Shown: piece by piece, positions 63,766 to 64,000 of the stretch
Position numbering within the stretch: the first letter of the stretch is position 1
Layout of the letters: each line of letters begins with the position of its first letter
NCBI GenBank assembly: GCA_008933995.1
Contig: WARS01002947.1
Location: 310,001 to 374,000 of the forward strand
Length of the DNA stretch: 64,000 bases
Source: Datnioides undecimradiatus
Lineage: Eukaryota; Chordata; Actinopteri; Lobotiformes; Datnioididae
Direction of reading: 5' to 3'
Made by a program: the position numbers and the translations under genes
Notes under the pieces: model-generated
Told to the model about the DNA's origin: nothing
Database searches by the model: none
Seen by the model: the letters and a program-made list of their open reading frames with translations, nothing else

Positions 63766-64000
63766 AACTTTGGCCCAGAGGTGCTAACATCAGCATGCTA
63801 ACGTAAGACCAATGCTAACACTAATGTTTGCAGAAATACTGTGAACCCTGTCCACCTTAGTCAGAGGTTGGGATACTGATATTTGCTTTTTAGCATTACA
63901 TGTAATGTAAAGCTTGTGATGATATGAATGCCATAAACATCTGTACCAAATTTCATGGCAATAAATCCAAAAGTTCTTGATACATTTCACTCAAAACAAA
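63766..64000 (+). repeat. percomorph-type non-coding interspersed repeat, copy 2 (cut by window edge)
   Basis: GCTAACATCAGCATGCTAAC, ATCTGTACCAAATTTCATGG and ACATTTCACTCAAAAC are signature words of the widespread percomorph repeat also seen at 16940, here representing a partly different section. It continues past the right edge. There is no coding frame. Confidence 0.7.

Noticed and set aside
1-64000. CRISPR arrays, bacterial operons, rRNA or complete tRNA genes, intact viral or LTR elements
   Set aside because: Looked for and not seen. Tandem repeats here are micro- and minisatellites, and the gene structure is eukaryotic.

Overview
The window looks like nuclear DNA of a ray-finned (probably percomorph) fish. 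The evidence is a vertebrate-type split gene with short GT-AG introns, many long (CA/TG)n microsatellites, and interspersed repeats of kinds I know from teleosts: a 3' LINE-like tail ending in (TTGAA)n, a tRNA-headed SINE with an ATGG tail, and a non-coding repeat shared by many percomorphs. The species cannot be named from the sequence.

Only one protein-coding gene can be supported: a complete Pim-family serine/threonine kinase, best matched to pim1, on the + strand. Its coding exons run from 47761 to 50007 (six exons, 331 residues). The inferred transcript runs from about 47403 to about 51556. Upstream lies a CpG-rich promoter with a TATA-like box, an inverted CCAAT box, a GC box, two TGACGT half-sites and two E2F-type sites. 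The 3' UTR of about 1.5 kb carries an AU-rich element, three Pumilio-type sites and an AATAAA signal.

The other ~60 kb is non-coding as far as I can see: about 47 kb upstream and 12 kb downstream of the gene. Most open frames there are low-complexity or antisense noise. By region: 1-2.1 kb, unique DNA with a MEF2/TATA arrangement; 2.1-2.62 kb, a minisatellite carrying a CCAAT box about every 31 bases; 5.88-6.9 kb, a strongly purine-rich island with a G-quadruplex motif, a (GA)17 run and a pair of X-box-like sites; 13.9-14.2 kb, the first LINE-like tail; 16.9-17.2 kb, the first percomorph-type repeat; 28.3-28.4 kb, a long (GT)n run next to a perfect 24-bp hairpin; 42.3 kb, a second perfect hairpin (17 bp); 42.9 kb, perfect DR1 and DR4 nuclear-receptor motifs; 46.5-51.6 kb, the pim1 locus; 52.05-52.38 kb, a SINE; 57.0-57.6 kb, the second LINE-like tail, inverted; 63.77-64.0 kb, a repeat copy cut by the window edge.

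No wholly new system is evident. The points most worth following are the two perfect tetraloop hairpins, the phased CCAAT minisatellite, the (TG)23 run standing where the polypyrimidine tract of pim1 intron 1 should be, the Pumilio/AU-rich 3' UTR, and the DR1+DR4 pair about 4.8 kb upstream of pim1.
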